This document shows, piece after piece, positions 54,878 to 64,000 of a DNA stretch of 64,000 bases. Made by a program: the position numbers and the translations under genes. The notes beneath the pieces are model-generated. The model did no database searches and was not told where the DNA came from. It worked only from the letters and a program-made list of their open reading frames with translations. Source of the stretch: Bretschneidera sinensis (taxonomy: Eukaryota > Streptophyta > Magnoliopsida > Brassicales > Akaniaceae). Position 1 is the stretch's first letter. Each line of letters begins with the position of its first letter. Where the stretch lies: NCBI GenBank assembly GCA_023935145.1, contig CM043702.1, forward strand, positions 101,148,588 through 101,212,587. Reading direction: 5' to 3'.

Positions 54878-56500
54878 ATGCTAGGGCTTCGATCCAGGAA
54901 TCCAACCATCTTTCCACTTGATATAGAGATTGAGCGGACCATTTGACAGAGGCCTAGAGACAATGTTGAGGAGGAAGAAGAAGAATTCGAGTGAGAAGCA
55001 CTAATGGTGGAACAGCTGGACAACCAACCGCCACTAGAGTGAAGACCCATGAAACAATCCTTCATCCCATAGAACCTCAACCAGCCCTCATGCATTGCTT
55101 ATCAACCTGAAGCAGAAGCAATTATTACATATCTCCGCAAATACTCAGTGCTTTGACTCGTTTTAGGGGTACACCTGCTGAGGATCCACACTTGCACCTT
55201 CGAGAATTTTTTGATCTCTGCAAGTTCTAGCACATCCGAGGCTTAGATCAAGAGGGAATCAGGTTAATTCTTTTCCCTTTTTCATTAAAAGATAATGCTA
55301 AGTTGTGGTACAATTCATTGCCTGCAGTGTCTATCCATACTTGGGAAGAGCTATTCAATAGGTTCCTAAAGAATTTTTTCGTAGCACAAAAGACAAGACA
55401 GATGAGGAAAGAGATTCAATCTTTCCAACTAAAGGATGAAGACCTTTTCTTTGAAGCATGGGGACACTTTAATGAGCTGCTACTCAAATGCCCACATCAC
55501 AATCTACCTCAAGATGAACTGGTACAAGCTTTCTATGAAGGTTTGAGTGACATAAATAAAGGTATTATGGATTCAAGTTATGGAGGTGTGCTGATGGAAA
55601 AGAGTAGTGAAGAAGCCATGGAGCTGTTTAAGACATTAAGTGAACACACCCAACAATTCTCATCCAGAGGTAGACAAGGAGTTAAGAGCAAAGGTATGTA
55701 TGAGGTGACCTTAAATGGTGGATCTTCAAATCAGATGGCTACTGTGGAAAGAAAGCTAGATATGCTTGTAAAAGACTGCTAAGAACATCTCACCTAGTCC
55801 ACAAGCTACACAACTCTAGGTATGTGCTATATGTTCTCATTTTGATCACACTACTGAAACTTGCCCTTTGTATTCATCTACAGATCCAGAGCAAGCAAAC
55901 TATGTGGGACCAAACAACTACCCTCCCAAGAACAATCTATATGCAAATACCTATAATCCTGGACGGCAAAATCACCCCAACTTCTCAAGAATAACAATTA
56001 GAATGCCTTGAACCTTCAAGGGTAGCAAAAGAATTCCCAACCAGCAGCCCAATCAGCTCCGAAATCAAAGAAGAGTGACTTAGAGAGTATTATGAGGCAA
56101 TTGGCAACTCAACAACAATAGCTGATGACTTCACAAGACTAGTTTATGGCAGATGAAAGATAATTCTAGACTGAGCAAAGGCAAACCACTACAAAGCATG
56201 AGCAAGCCATTCAAAGACTGGAAGTACAAGTGGGGCAATTGGCTAAGGAGCTAAGTGGAAGAAACCAGGGTGAACTCCCAGCCCAAACACTACCAAATCC
56301 AGGAGGACATGAGTGAGTAAAGGCTGTTACAACTCTCAGAAATGGTAAGATCATAGGAACTGATGAGCCTGCATAGGTATCTCCAGAGAAACCATCTGCA
56401 TCAAAGGTAAGTGAAGTGGATAAGGTGAATGCACCACCTTTCCCTCAAAGGTTAGTAAAGCCAAAGAAAGAAAATAAATTGCTTCATATTTTGAAACTTT
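54878..56500 (+). pseudogene. Gyp-2 gag, broken
   Basis: The start ATG at 54878 gives MLGLRSRNPTIFPLDIEIER and an acidic stretch, with several stops. The capsid core is at 55180-55780: DPHLHLREFFDLCKF, LILFPFSLKDNAKLWYNSL, TWEELFNRFLKNFF, then PHHNLPQDELVQAFYEGL. An intact zinc knuckle, CAICSHFDHTTETC, lies at about 55826-55867, followed by NTYNPGRQNHPNFS, which GagE shares. The C-terminal region (to 56500) is Gln-rich and full of stops, many from CAG/CAA or TGG codons. This copy keeps the capsid and knuckle that Gyp-1 has lost. Confidence 0.85.
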
Positions 56501-57150
56501 GCGAAAAGTAGAGATAAACATTCATTAATTAGATGCAATTCAACAAATTCCTGCTTATTCTAAATTTTTGAAAGATTGTTGCACTCATAAAAGGAAGTTT
56601 CAGGAGCATGAAACAGTGGCTTTAACTGAAGAGGTAAGTGCGGTGTTGTTAAGAAAACATCCACTAAAGCTAAAAGATCTAGGTAGTTTTACCATTCCTT
56701 GCAGGATAGGTGACCAGCTTTTTGAGCGTGCACTACTAGATTTAGGAGCGAGTGTCAATTTGCTGCCATACACTGTATTTGAAACACTAGGTTTAGGGGA
56801 GCTTCAACCAACTTCCATCACCTTGCAATTAGAAAACAGAAGCATCAAAAGACCAAGAGGTATTCTCGAGGATGTCTTGGTAAAGGTCCATCACATTGAT
56901 CCGTTGGAGACCACCCTCACCCATAGTTTCACAAGATTGGATATTGAACCAGAATCTGAGATGTTAATGATGACATCATTGAAGCTGTGCATCTCCTTGA
57001 GGCCTCTCCAAAACAACCAAGTAAGTATACCCCTCCATTTGAACCTCTTGTACCTACTAATACTACTCTTCTCCCATCCATTTTCCAGGTACCAAAATTA
57101 GGATTTAAGTAGTTGCTAGAGCATTTAACTGTGAGAGAATAGGACATTAC
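56500..57150 (+). pseudogene. Gyp-2 protease and linker
   Basis: The frame 56568-57101 reads RKFQEHETVALTEEVSAVLL, KLKDLGSFTIPCRIGDQLFE and ALLDLGASVNLLPY. The active site is D-L-G-A, a form I also associate with this gypsy group. TLGLGELQPTSITLQLENRS follows, then DVLVKV jumps to HIDPLETTLTHSF. In Gyp-1 the protease continues here with a longer segment (DQEVPLILGQPFLATGKA), so this copy appears to lack that part. A frameshift near 56960 precedes EAVHLLEASPKQPS. Confidence 0.85.
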
Positions 57151-57152
57151 CT

Positions 57153-58440
57153 GTGATTATTTCTGCCAACCTAAGTGTTGGGGAAGAAGAGAAATTGTTA
57201 AGAGTTCTTAGAGAGCACAGAACTGCTATCGGATGGACTATTGCTGACATCAAGAGGATAAGTCCAGCCAATTGCATGCATCATATCTACCTTAAGGATG
57301 AAGCAAAACCCACCCGAGATGCTCAAAGAATACTCAACCCACACATAAAGGAGGTAGTCAAGGCAGAGGTATTGAAACTATTGTATGTTGGCATTATTTA
57401 CCCCATCTTAGACAGTAAATGGGTAAGTCCAGTACAAGTTGTTCTGAAGAAGAGTGGGATCACAATGATGAAAAATGAAGATGAGGAGCTAATACCTACA
57501 AGAATAACCACTGGTTGGAGGGTCTGCATTGATTACAGAAGGCTAAACAAGGTGACCAGAAAAGATCATTTTCTCTTGCTCTTCATTGATGAGATGTTAA
57601 AGAGACTAGCTGGCTATAGTTACTATTGCTTCTTGGATGACTATAGTGGTTACAACCAGATTGCAATAGCATTAGAGAACCAAGACAAGACCACCTTCAC
57701 ATGTCCTTTTGGGACATTTGCTTACAGAAGGATGTCATTCGGATTATGCAATGTACTAGCCACCTTTCAAAGATGTATGATGAGCATATTTTTCGGCATG
57801 GTGGAAAAATTCATTGAGGTATTTATGGATGATTTTAGTGTTTTTGGTTCTAATTTTGATGAATGCCTCAATCATTTGAAGAGTGTCCTCAAGAGATGTG
57901 AAGAATACAACTTAGTGTTAAATTGAGAAAAATGTCACTTTATGGTTCAACAAGGCATTATGTTGGGTCATTCCATTTCCAACAAGGGTACTGAGGTGGA
58001 CAAAGCCAAGATCGACATCATTTCAAAATTGCCTCCTCCTCTAACAGTCAAGGGTGTCAGAAGTTTCCTTGGACATGCTGGATTCTACAGACGATTCATC
58101 AAGGACTTTTCTAAGACCTTTAGACTTCTTTGTGCACTGTTAACTAAAGATACCAAGTTTGAATGGACTGATGACTGTATGGATGCTTTCAACACATTAA
58201 AGAACTTGCTCACCTCTACACCAATAATGATGGCACCTGATTGGAGTCTTTCATTTGAGTTGATGTGTGATGCTAGTGACTTCGCCTTGGGATCTGTCTT
58301 GGGCCAGAGAATAAATAAGGTACCTCATGCTATCTATTAAGCTTCTAAAAATTTAAATGATGCCCAGCTAAATTATTCTACTACTGAAAAAGAATTATTA
58401 GCTATTATTTTTGCTTTGGAGAAGTTTAGATCATACCTGA
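57153..58440 (+). pseudogene. Gyp-2 reverse transcriptase and RNase H, broken
   Basis: The RT begins with GEEEKLLRVLREHRTAIGW and KWVSPVQVVLKKSG. It continues with RVCIDYRRLNKVTRKDHF, YSYYCFLDDYSGYNQIAIA, CPFGTFAYRRMSFGLCN and the catalytic FMDDFSVFG. A TGA at 57925 replaces the Trp of LVLNW, after which KCHFMVQQGIMLGHSIS and GVRSFLGHAGFYRRFIKDF continue in frame. RNase H has MCDASDFALGSVLGQ and, after a stop at 58339, LNDAQLNYSTTEKELLAII. At GSK (about 58450) it jumps to NENVVADHLSRL, a deletion of several dozen residues of RNase H and tether. Confidence 0.9.
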
Positions 58441-59925
58441 TTGGCTCTAAGTTTAGACAAGAAGTGTAATGAGAATGTGGTTGCAGATCACCTATCTAGG
58501 CTACCTTATGAGGACAACAAAAATGAGCTATCTTTGAATGAGAATTTCCTTGATGAACAATTGTTCGCATTAGAGGTAACACTTCTATGGTATGCTGATA
58601 TTGTGAATTATATAACTGCTAAGGTTTTTCCTCTAGGTATATCTAGTGAAGAAATGAAGCGGTTGACATCTATATCTTGACATTACCATTGGGATGACCC
58701 CTACCTATCCAAATTCTGCTCTGATCAAATCATCAGAAGGTGTGTCTCAGAGGAGGAGCATTTGAGCTTATTGCAACATTGCCATCAGTTTGCTTGTGCA
58801 GGACACTTTGGGGCCAAGAGAACAACTCTTAAGGTATTATAATCAGGTTTTTATTGGCCTAATTTCTTTAAAGATGCCTTTTCGTTTTGTAGCTCATGTG
58901 ATAGATGCCAAAGGACAGGTAACATCTCATCCCGAAATTAGATGCCATTGCAAAATATTCATGTGGTAGAGCTTTTTGATATATGGGGTATTGATTTCAT
59001 CGGTCCATTTCCTAACTCATATGGCTATTTATATATTCTTATGGGTGTGGCTTATGTGTCCAAATGGGTCGAGGCTATCTCCTCAAAGACTAATGATCAC
59101 AAAGTGGTTGTAAAGCTTTTACAGGATAACATCTTTATAATCAATGATGGAGGAAGCCACTTCCATAATCAATCTTTTGCTGCCTTGATCAAGAAATATT
59201 GGATCACCCATAAAGTTGGCACTCCATATCATCCTCAAACCAGTGGCCAAGTGGAGATAAGTAACCGAGAGATAAAAGACATCCTGGAGAGGACCGTGAA
59301 TCCTAGTAGGAAGGATTGATCCTTATGCCTGAATGATGCCCTATGGGCATATATGACAGCTTACAAGACACCAATTGGCATGTCTCCATACTGATTAGTT
59401 TTTGTGAAAGCGTGTCATCTACCGGTTGAGTTAGAGCATAGAGCATATTGGGCCATCAAGCAGTTCAATTTTGATATGAAACAAGCAGGTGAAAAGAGAA
59501 AGCTGCACTTGAATGAGCTGGAAGAATTAAGGCATGATGCATGTGAGAATGCCAAGCTTTACAAGGAAAGGACCAAAGCTTATCACGATAAACAACTAGT
59601 TAGGAAAGAGTTTCATGTGGGACAAAAAGTGTTGATCTATAATTCCCGATTAAGATTTTTCCTAGGCAAGCTCAAGTCTCGATGGTCTGGTCCTTGTATG
59701 GTCACCAAGGACTTTCCTCATGATGCTTTGGAGGTTCATGGTTCCGACAGCACTCGGGCATTCACGGTGAATGGACACAGAGTAAAGCCATACCTTGAAA
59801 TCAATTTACTACCAAGAGATGAGGATTTGGCACTCCAATCTGTCCAATATGCAGCTTCACCAAACGCACTTGAGCCACATGTGGTGGACTTTAAGTGCTT
59901 CCTTCCAAAAGAGTAGCACTGAAGC
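58441..59925 (+). pseudogene. Gyp-2 integrase, broken
   Basis: The linker ENVVADHLSRLPYEDNKNEL leads to the zinc region (LLQHCHQFACAGHFGAKRT, CSSCDRCQRTG). The core has [15 protein letters not shown] (first Asp), [13 protein letters not shown] (second Asp) and [17 protein letters not shown] (Glu). Just before INDGG, about ten residues present in Gyp-1 (RFSTPRAI) are missing. The C-terminal part at 59404-59916 keeps a long frame: GPCMVTKDFPHDALEVHGSD and FTVNGHRVKPYLE. Stops lie at 58678, 58840, 58939, 59318 and 59393. Confidence 0.9.
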
Positions 59926-60720
59926 TGCTATAGAGAGTGTTTGAGCAGTACAGACTTTGATAAATATGTAGCTCAAGCGCCTTTATTGAGGTCAGTGGTA
60001 TTGAGGCTACTGCGTACGGTACCCTTCTATTTTTGTTTATTGTTTTCATTAATTTTTAATTTTTTTCGTCATTTCTTTAGTTAATTTAGTGGTTCAGTGC
60101 ATTCGGTCCTTGCGATCGAGCGCATTTCATAGTGCGCTCGAGTGCAATCTCACCATACGCCCAATGGTGCATGAGCGCATCGACATGCACACACCTGTGC
60201 ACAAGTGCGATCGAGTGCACTTGGGACAGAGAGTCACGTGCCTATTTTAGGTCATTTTGTTTTTCCCTCACATTCACTCTCACTTTCTGCATTCTTTGCA
60301 CTCTCTTGCACTCACCACTGCACTTGCACTCACAGTTTAGTTACCACCACATGACTGGTCGCCCCACTCCATCGTCTCCACCCCCTCACCACCAACAGGT
60401 AACCACCTATTCCCTTCACCACCACGCACAGTCACTCCCTATATCTCTCATTTTTTATTGTGTTTAAATTCATTGTTGTGTTGAGACTTCAATCTATATA
60501 ATTTGTTTGTTCTTATGTTCTGTGGACTATTTTTAATTACATTGCAGGAGGTTGGAAACCTTTTGGATAGTTGTGCCACCACTCAGTTTCCAAGTTGCCC
60601 ACCACTTGTTCGACACAAATCCTGACTAACATACCATATAGTGCGATCGAGTGTAGAAGCAGAGTGTGATCGAGCACACTTTCTTGAGATCGAGCGTACC
60701 ACTACTGCAGATTATGTCTA
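59926..60720 (+). other. Gyp-2 spacer between pol and the extra ORF
   Basis: Non-coding. It includes two clusters of GATCGAGCGCAC-type units, at about 60110-60225 and 60640-60695, like those in the LTR. The frame at 60132-60467 is a reading of this repeat and a Pro/His-rich stretch and is not called. Confidence 0.6.
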
Positions 60721-60779
60721 GAATGCCTAAACACACTGCTTACATCCTACGCTTCGGGAAGCCTAACACAGTCTTCCCG

Positions 60780-61790
60780 ACCCACTTTTGAGCAGTGGGA
60801 GATCTTGTTCGAAACCACATTTAACATAGATGATGACTTTAAAAGCTTTGAAGCCACTCAGCGGGCCGTTCAAGAGTTCAAATGCCGTGGTTTGAAAAGA
60901 TTGTTCTAGCCGATCAACTCTACCGCCTAAACCAGATTCATTGTTCAGTTCTATAAGAACCTCTCCTTTGACTACAGCAGGGTGGGTGTCTTGTCCTCAT
61001 ATGTTCAGGGTAAGTACATTGACTTGACATCCTCAGATATAGCTGCTGCCCTCAAATGCACTGACGAATATCCACCTGAGGGCACCAAGTTGGATATGCA
61101 GCTGGAGTCGTTCTCTATTTCCGCCATCATTGAGGACATGTGTGTAAGGTAGTATGCAGAGAGGCACAACAATGCTGGGAGCCGGTCCAAGTTGCCTCCA
61201 CAACTCTGGCTTATGGATTCTATTCTACAGCGTAATGTGTGCCCATTGGGACATAAGACTCAGAGGCTTGACCAGCTCCTACCAGCATTGTATACCTTTC
61301 ACAGAGGCCATTGATAGTCCATCCCTGTGATCATTTGGAGCCAGATTCATATGTTTTGGGACCACATCCATGCATGCCAGGTCACCACTGCAAATGCCTG
61401 GGGGGTCCCATTCCCGTTCCTCCTCACTTATATTTTCAAGAATAAGGGAATTAAGGGCACCTCCACAGATGGACCAGTCAGGGAGCACTCCTTTTTTGGC
61501 AAGAATTAGTGGACCCAAAGCCAGTCACACAAGCCCAGAAGACTCCGAGGGCCTGCACCTGCTGCTGAGAGGGTAGAGGATGATCCTATGGAGGCCGAGG
61601 ACCCCGCAGCTAGTCAGACTTGGGAGAAGGATCATGCTAACATGGGACCCATAAAGTATCAGCACATCATTGAGGAGATGTCCTCCTTTCGGTATGAGCT
61701 AGCTAATGTTCAACGGGAGGATCGGGAGGCTACGTGCCTAGTTCATCAGCGCATAGACGGGTTAGAGGCATACTTTGGAGGTAGGAAGTG
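60780..61790 (+). pseudogene. Gyp-2 extra ORF downstream of pol (plant transposon protein-like)
   Basis: One plus-strand frame runs about 330 codons with a few stops. Segments are EQWEILFETTFNIDDDF, FEATQRAVQEFKCRGLKRLF, FYKNLSFDYSRVGVLSSYVQ, GKYIDLTSSDIAAALKCTD, LPPQLWLMDSILQRNVCPLG, PVIIWSQIHMFWDHIHACQ and WGVPFPFLLTYIFKNKGI. The end is acidic and helical (NVQREDREATCLVHQRIDGL). The layout resembles the 'putative plant transposon protein' family (PF20167, from memory), found inside plant gypsy elements. Its role is unknown. It occupies the position where Athila elements carry an env-like ORF, but I see no signal peptide or clear membrane anchor. Confidence 0.7.
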
Positions 61791-61882
61791 ATGCTCTAGG
61801 CCATTCTAGACTGACTACCTCCCGCCTTGGGTGCCTCATCTTCGGCACCACATGGAGGCTAACAGTGAGAGATGTTCCCCAT

Positions 61883-61924
61883 CTGGCTGAAGACGTAAAA
61901 CTTAGCACTCAAGGGAGGTACCCC
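61883..61924 (+). promoter_or_regulatory. Conserved post-coding block (hairpin GGGAGGTACCCC) in Gyp-2
   Basis: CTGGCTGAAGACGTAAAA, then CTTAGCACTCA, then GGGAGGTACCCC nearly repeats the GagE block at 11015-11060. A T-rich stretch follows, ending TTTTTCAG at 62011-62018 before GGACAATG, as in GagE. Confidence 0.65.
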
Positions 61925-63252
61925 ACAACATATCCTTTTGTTTTTTTTTTTATTTCTCATTACAATTTATTTTTAGTATCTATTGTTTTCCAGTATTACT
62001 TTAGTATTTCTTTTTCAGGGACAATGTGTGCATCAGTTCTAGTTTGGGGGTGTGCTATGAGCCATGCAAGCCTAACTAGTTCTTCATTTCCCAGGTCAGA
62101 TCTTTCCATGTTATTCACACAATGGGGACAATGTGTAAATTAAGTTTGGGGGTATGGGCGACACAGTCACACACACTCTGTCCTTGGTTTTTTTATTATT
62201 ATTGAAAAGATAAATGCATGTTCATGTTGTTTTGAAATTTTGGTTCAACTAAACAAATAATGTGATGTGATTTCATTAGTGAACTTAAAATTTTGAACAC
62301 ATGATCTGATAATAGAGTTTTAAAGTTAGTTACTTACTTTAGGCATTTAAGAATTCACATGTTTAATCCAATCTAACATGAGCACATTAGCATATAATTG
62401 TGTGAGGTATGACATATGATTTTAATGTGTATGTTTTCATGGCTTAACTGAAACCGGATGACTTATTGGATGAACATTTTGGCATAGAAAAGTAGAAAAA
62501 AAGAGTAATATATTTTTGCACTAAAAGAGAAAAAAATGCTCATGATGATCATTAAACAAGCTTTCCACTGAGTAGCTGGACCTCTTGCCTCAGTAAGCAG
62601 TGAGTGTTCACTTCAAAAGGTGGGAATTTTGCTCATTGATAAACTTTTCACTGAGTAATTGGACCTCTTGCCTCAGTAAGCAGTGAGTGTTCACGTCAAA
62701 AGGTGGGAATTTTGCTTGGTAGCATTAAAAGCCAGTTTAGTTCGTAGCCTTTTTTACTCGAGTTAGTAAGTCCTTAGGGATGTCTTTACACCTAATGCCC
62801 TAAAACCATCTGGTTTATGAGTTATTGACTAAACACTCGCTACATGGGTTAATTAGAAAACTTAAGGGAACCAAACATGGCAAAATCTCATAATAAAAGA
62901 AAGAAGGAAATAAAAATATGCCATGATTGATCATTCTGATAGGAAATTCGGTGAATCTTAAGACATGGAGACATTACACATTGGATTTATTTGGAAGCCT
63001 CATTTTTATGTGCTAGTTCACTTACACTGAGTCGGACTTGTGATGCCTTAGCCTGCCTCTCGTAAGTAATTAGATTTTAAAACTCCTATTTATTACGAAG
63101 ATGGGTTTATATTTTAAGCTTGCTCATGAATAAATATCATGGTTTTGTGTGCGACTTAAATTTTTGGATACCATGAATGATGGATTTATCTTTGTGTTAT
63201 TTGTTTTTCATTTAGTTTTTAGTTTCGTATTGATAAGGGACTAGCAATATTT
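61925..63252 (+). other. Gyp-2 3' non-coding region
   Basis: It holds two internal polypurine-like motifs (AGTTTGGGGGTGTG at 62041, AAGTTTGGGGGTATGGG at 62142). The second follows CAATGGGGACAATG (62120-62133). A tandem duplication of about 83 bp lies at about 62560-62720. The frame at 61775-62143 is a shadow. Confidence 0.7.
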
Positions 63253-63265
63253 AAGTTTGGGGGTG
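63253..63265 (+). other. Gyp-2 polypurine tract
   Basis: AAGTTTGGGGGTG lies directly before the 3' LTR start TGATAAGTGC. GGGACTAGCAATA, shared with GagE, precedes it. Confidence 0.9.
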
Positions 63266-64000
63266 TGATAAGTGCTTAAATATTCATATTTAAGCCCCTT
63301 AATTTACATTTGTTAAGTTTCTAGTTGTGTTATTTCATGCTATTTTATTTCTTTTCTGTGTTTTCGGTGTTTTCCTAGGTTATTAAAGAAAATGGAGCAT
63401 TATCTGGATTAGAGAACAAAGCTGGAAGAATTGGAAGCTGCTTAGTGTGGTCGAGCATAGAAGTTTGTGATCGAGTGCAACAACGCTCAAGTGCCCAAGC
63501 CAAGGATTGAGCACACCTGCGCTCGAGCGCACCAGTATGTGATCGAGCGCACACGTGCAGTAAAACAACAGAATCTATTTTGGAAAGTAGGGGTAGGGTT
63601 TTGTTTTATGAGTTCGGATTTCCAGATGTCCCTAAACTTGATAAATAGGCCTGTAAACACATAAATAGGAGAGCTTGGGAGAGAGAGATTTTGGAGACGA
63701 ATTAACGACTCGTCTAGGAAGTATTTTCGGGTTTCTTCTTTCCTTTATTTTATTTTATTAAGATGTTTAACATCAAACTCACATGTAACTAATTTACTAG
63801 TAGGGCTCAATTGAAGCCCTGATTATGTTTTTCCATATATGAATATTGTTGCCTTTGCGATAGCTGTGTTATGATGCTTAACTTGATTAATACCTATTTT
63901 ATTGAATTCCACATATGTGTTTTCCTGATCAACATATGCATATGACATGGACTACTTAATTAGATCAATTTAGATGACCGAGTCCTGGGTTTAACAATAG
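63266..64000 (+). repeat. Gyp-2 3' LTR, truncated by the window end
   Basis: It matches 53341 onward, including TCCAGATGTCCCTAAACTT and GGGCTCAATT-AAGCCCTG. The TATA region reads GATAAATAG here. The GATCGAGCGCAC array (63440-63562) is shorter than in the 5' LTR. Confidence 0.92.

Larger units (their letters stand above)
53341..64000 (+). mobile_element. Gyp-2: Ty3/gypsy element (Athila/Tat-like), 3' LTR cut by window
   Basis: The order is 5' LTR 53341-54644, tRNA-Asp primer site, gag, protease, RT, RNase H, integrase, an extra ORF, a conserved hairpin block, internal polypurine-like motifs, polypurine tract and 3' LTR from 63266. LTR ends are TGATAAGT and GCACAACA. The target duplication cannot be checked because the right end is outside the window. 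Many Trp and Gln codons are stops, and RNase H and integrase carry deletions. Confidence 0.92.

Noticed and set aside
60132..60467. 111-codon plus-strand open frame in Gyp-2
   Set aside because: It runs through the GATCGAGCGCAC repeat and a Pro/His-rich stretch, has no retroelement motif, and lies between better supported coding regions.
1..64000. tRNA, rRNA, snoRNA or microRNA genes
   Set aside because: No cloverleaf, box motifs or rDNA sequence was recognised by eye; tRNA-like matches are only primer binding sites. tRNAscan-SE and Infernal would decide.

Overview
This is a repeat-dominated stretch of a plant nuclear genome, most likely a dicot. It is AT-rich, with GC-rich islands only inside long terminal repeats (LTRs). 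Retroelement LTRs with tRNA-Met or tRNA-Asp primer sites make up most of it. I find one confident host gene, a two-exon gene on the minus strand at 41471-42563. Almost everything else is decayed or nested retrotransposon.

Layout. (1) 1-2306: the 5' end of a minus-strand copia element (Copia-A), gag plus a 1.17-kb LTR. (2) 2307-4338: AT-rich DNA with a Del/Tekay-like LTR end. (3) 4339 to about 34835: one old minus-strand copia element (Copia-B) torn apart by later insertions. These are a Del/Tekay-like gag-LTR fragment (6946-7740), a complete gag-only LTR element (GagE, 7846-14457, target duplication CATAT), a solo LTR of the same family in opposite orientation (15037-16579, AGTGC), a complete Ty3/gypsy element (Gyp-1, 20059-28203) and a complete copia element (Copia-C, 28295-34470, GGAAC). 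The last two both sit in the 5' LTR of Copia-B. (4) 34836-43460: the least repetitive part, with a LINE ORF1 relic, two foldback (MITE-like) elements, the host gene and possible orphan exons. (5) 43461-52863: a plus-strand copia (Copia-D, putative duplication AAAGT) whose RNase H is split by a 2.74-kb solo Del/Tekay-like LTR (49094-51834). (6) 53341-64000: a plus-strand Ty3/gypsy element (Gyp-2) with 5' LTR, tRNA-Asp primer site, gag, protease, RT, RNase H, integrase, an extra ORF downstream of pol, a polypurine tract and a 3' LTR cut by the window end.

How the parts relate. All retroelement reading frames carry stop codons, frameshifts or deletions, so none looks autonomous as it stands. GagE, Gyp-1 and Gyp-2 differ in coding content, yet all carry the same non-coding block just after their last coding region. 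It has a GTCTGGCT-like start, a GGGAGGYA-CCC hairpin, a T-rich tract, a CATTG/CAATG inverted repeat and an internal copy of the polypurine motif. I consider this shared 3' module the most interesting unexplained signal. Several unrelated LTR families also carry short GC-rich repeat arrays just upstream of their TATA boxes. Similarities were judged by eye, without alignment software, so percent identities and ages are not given.
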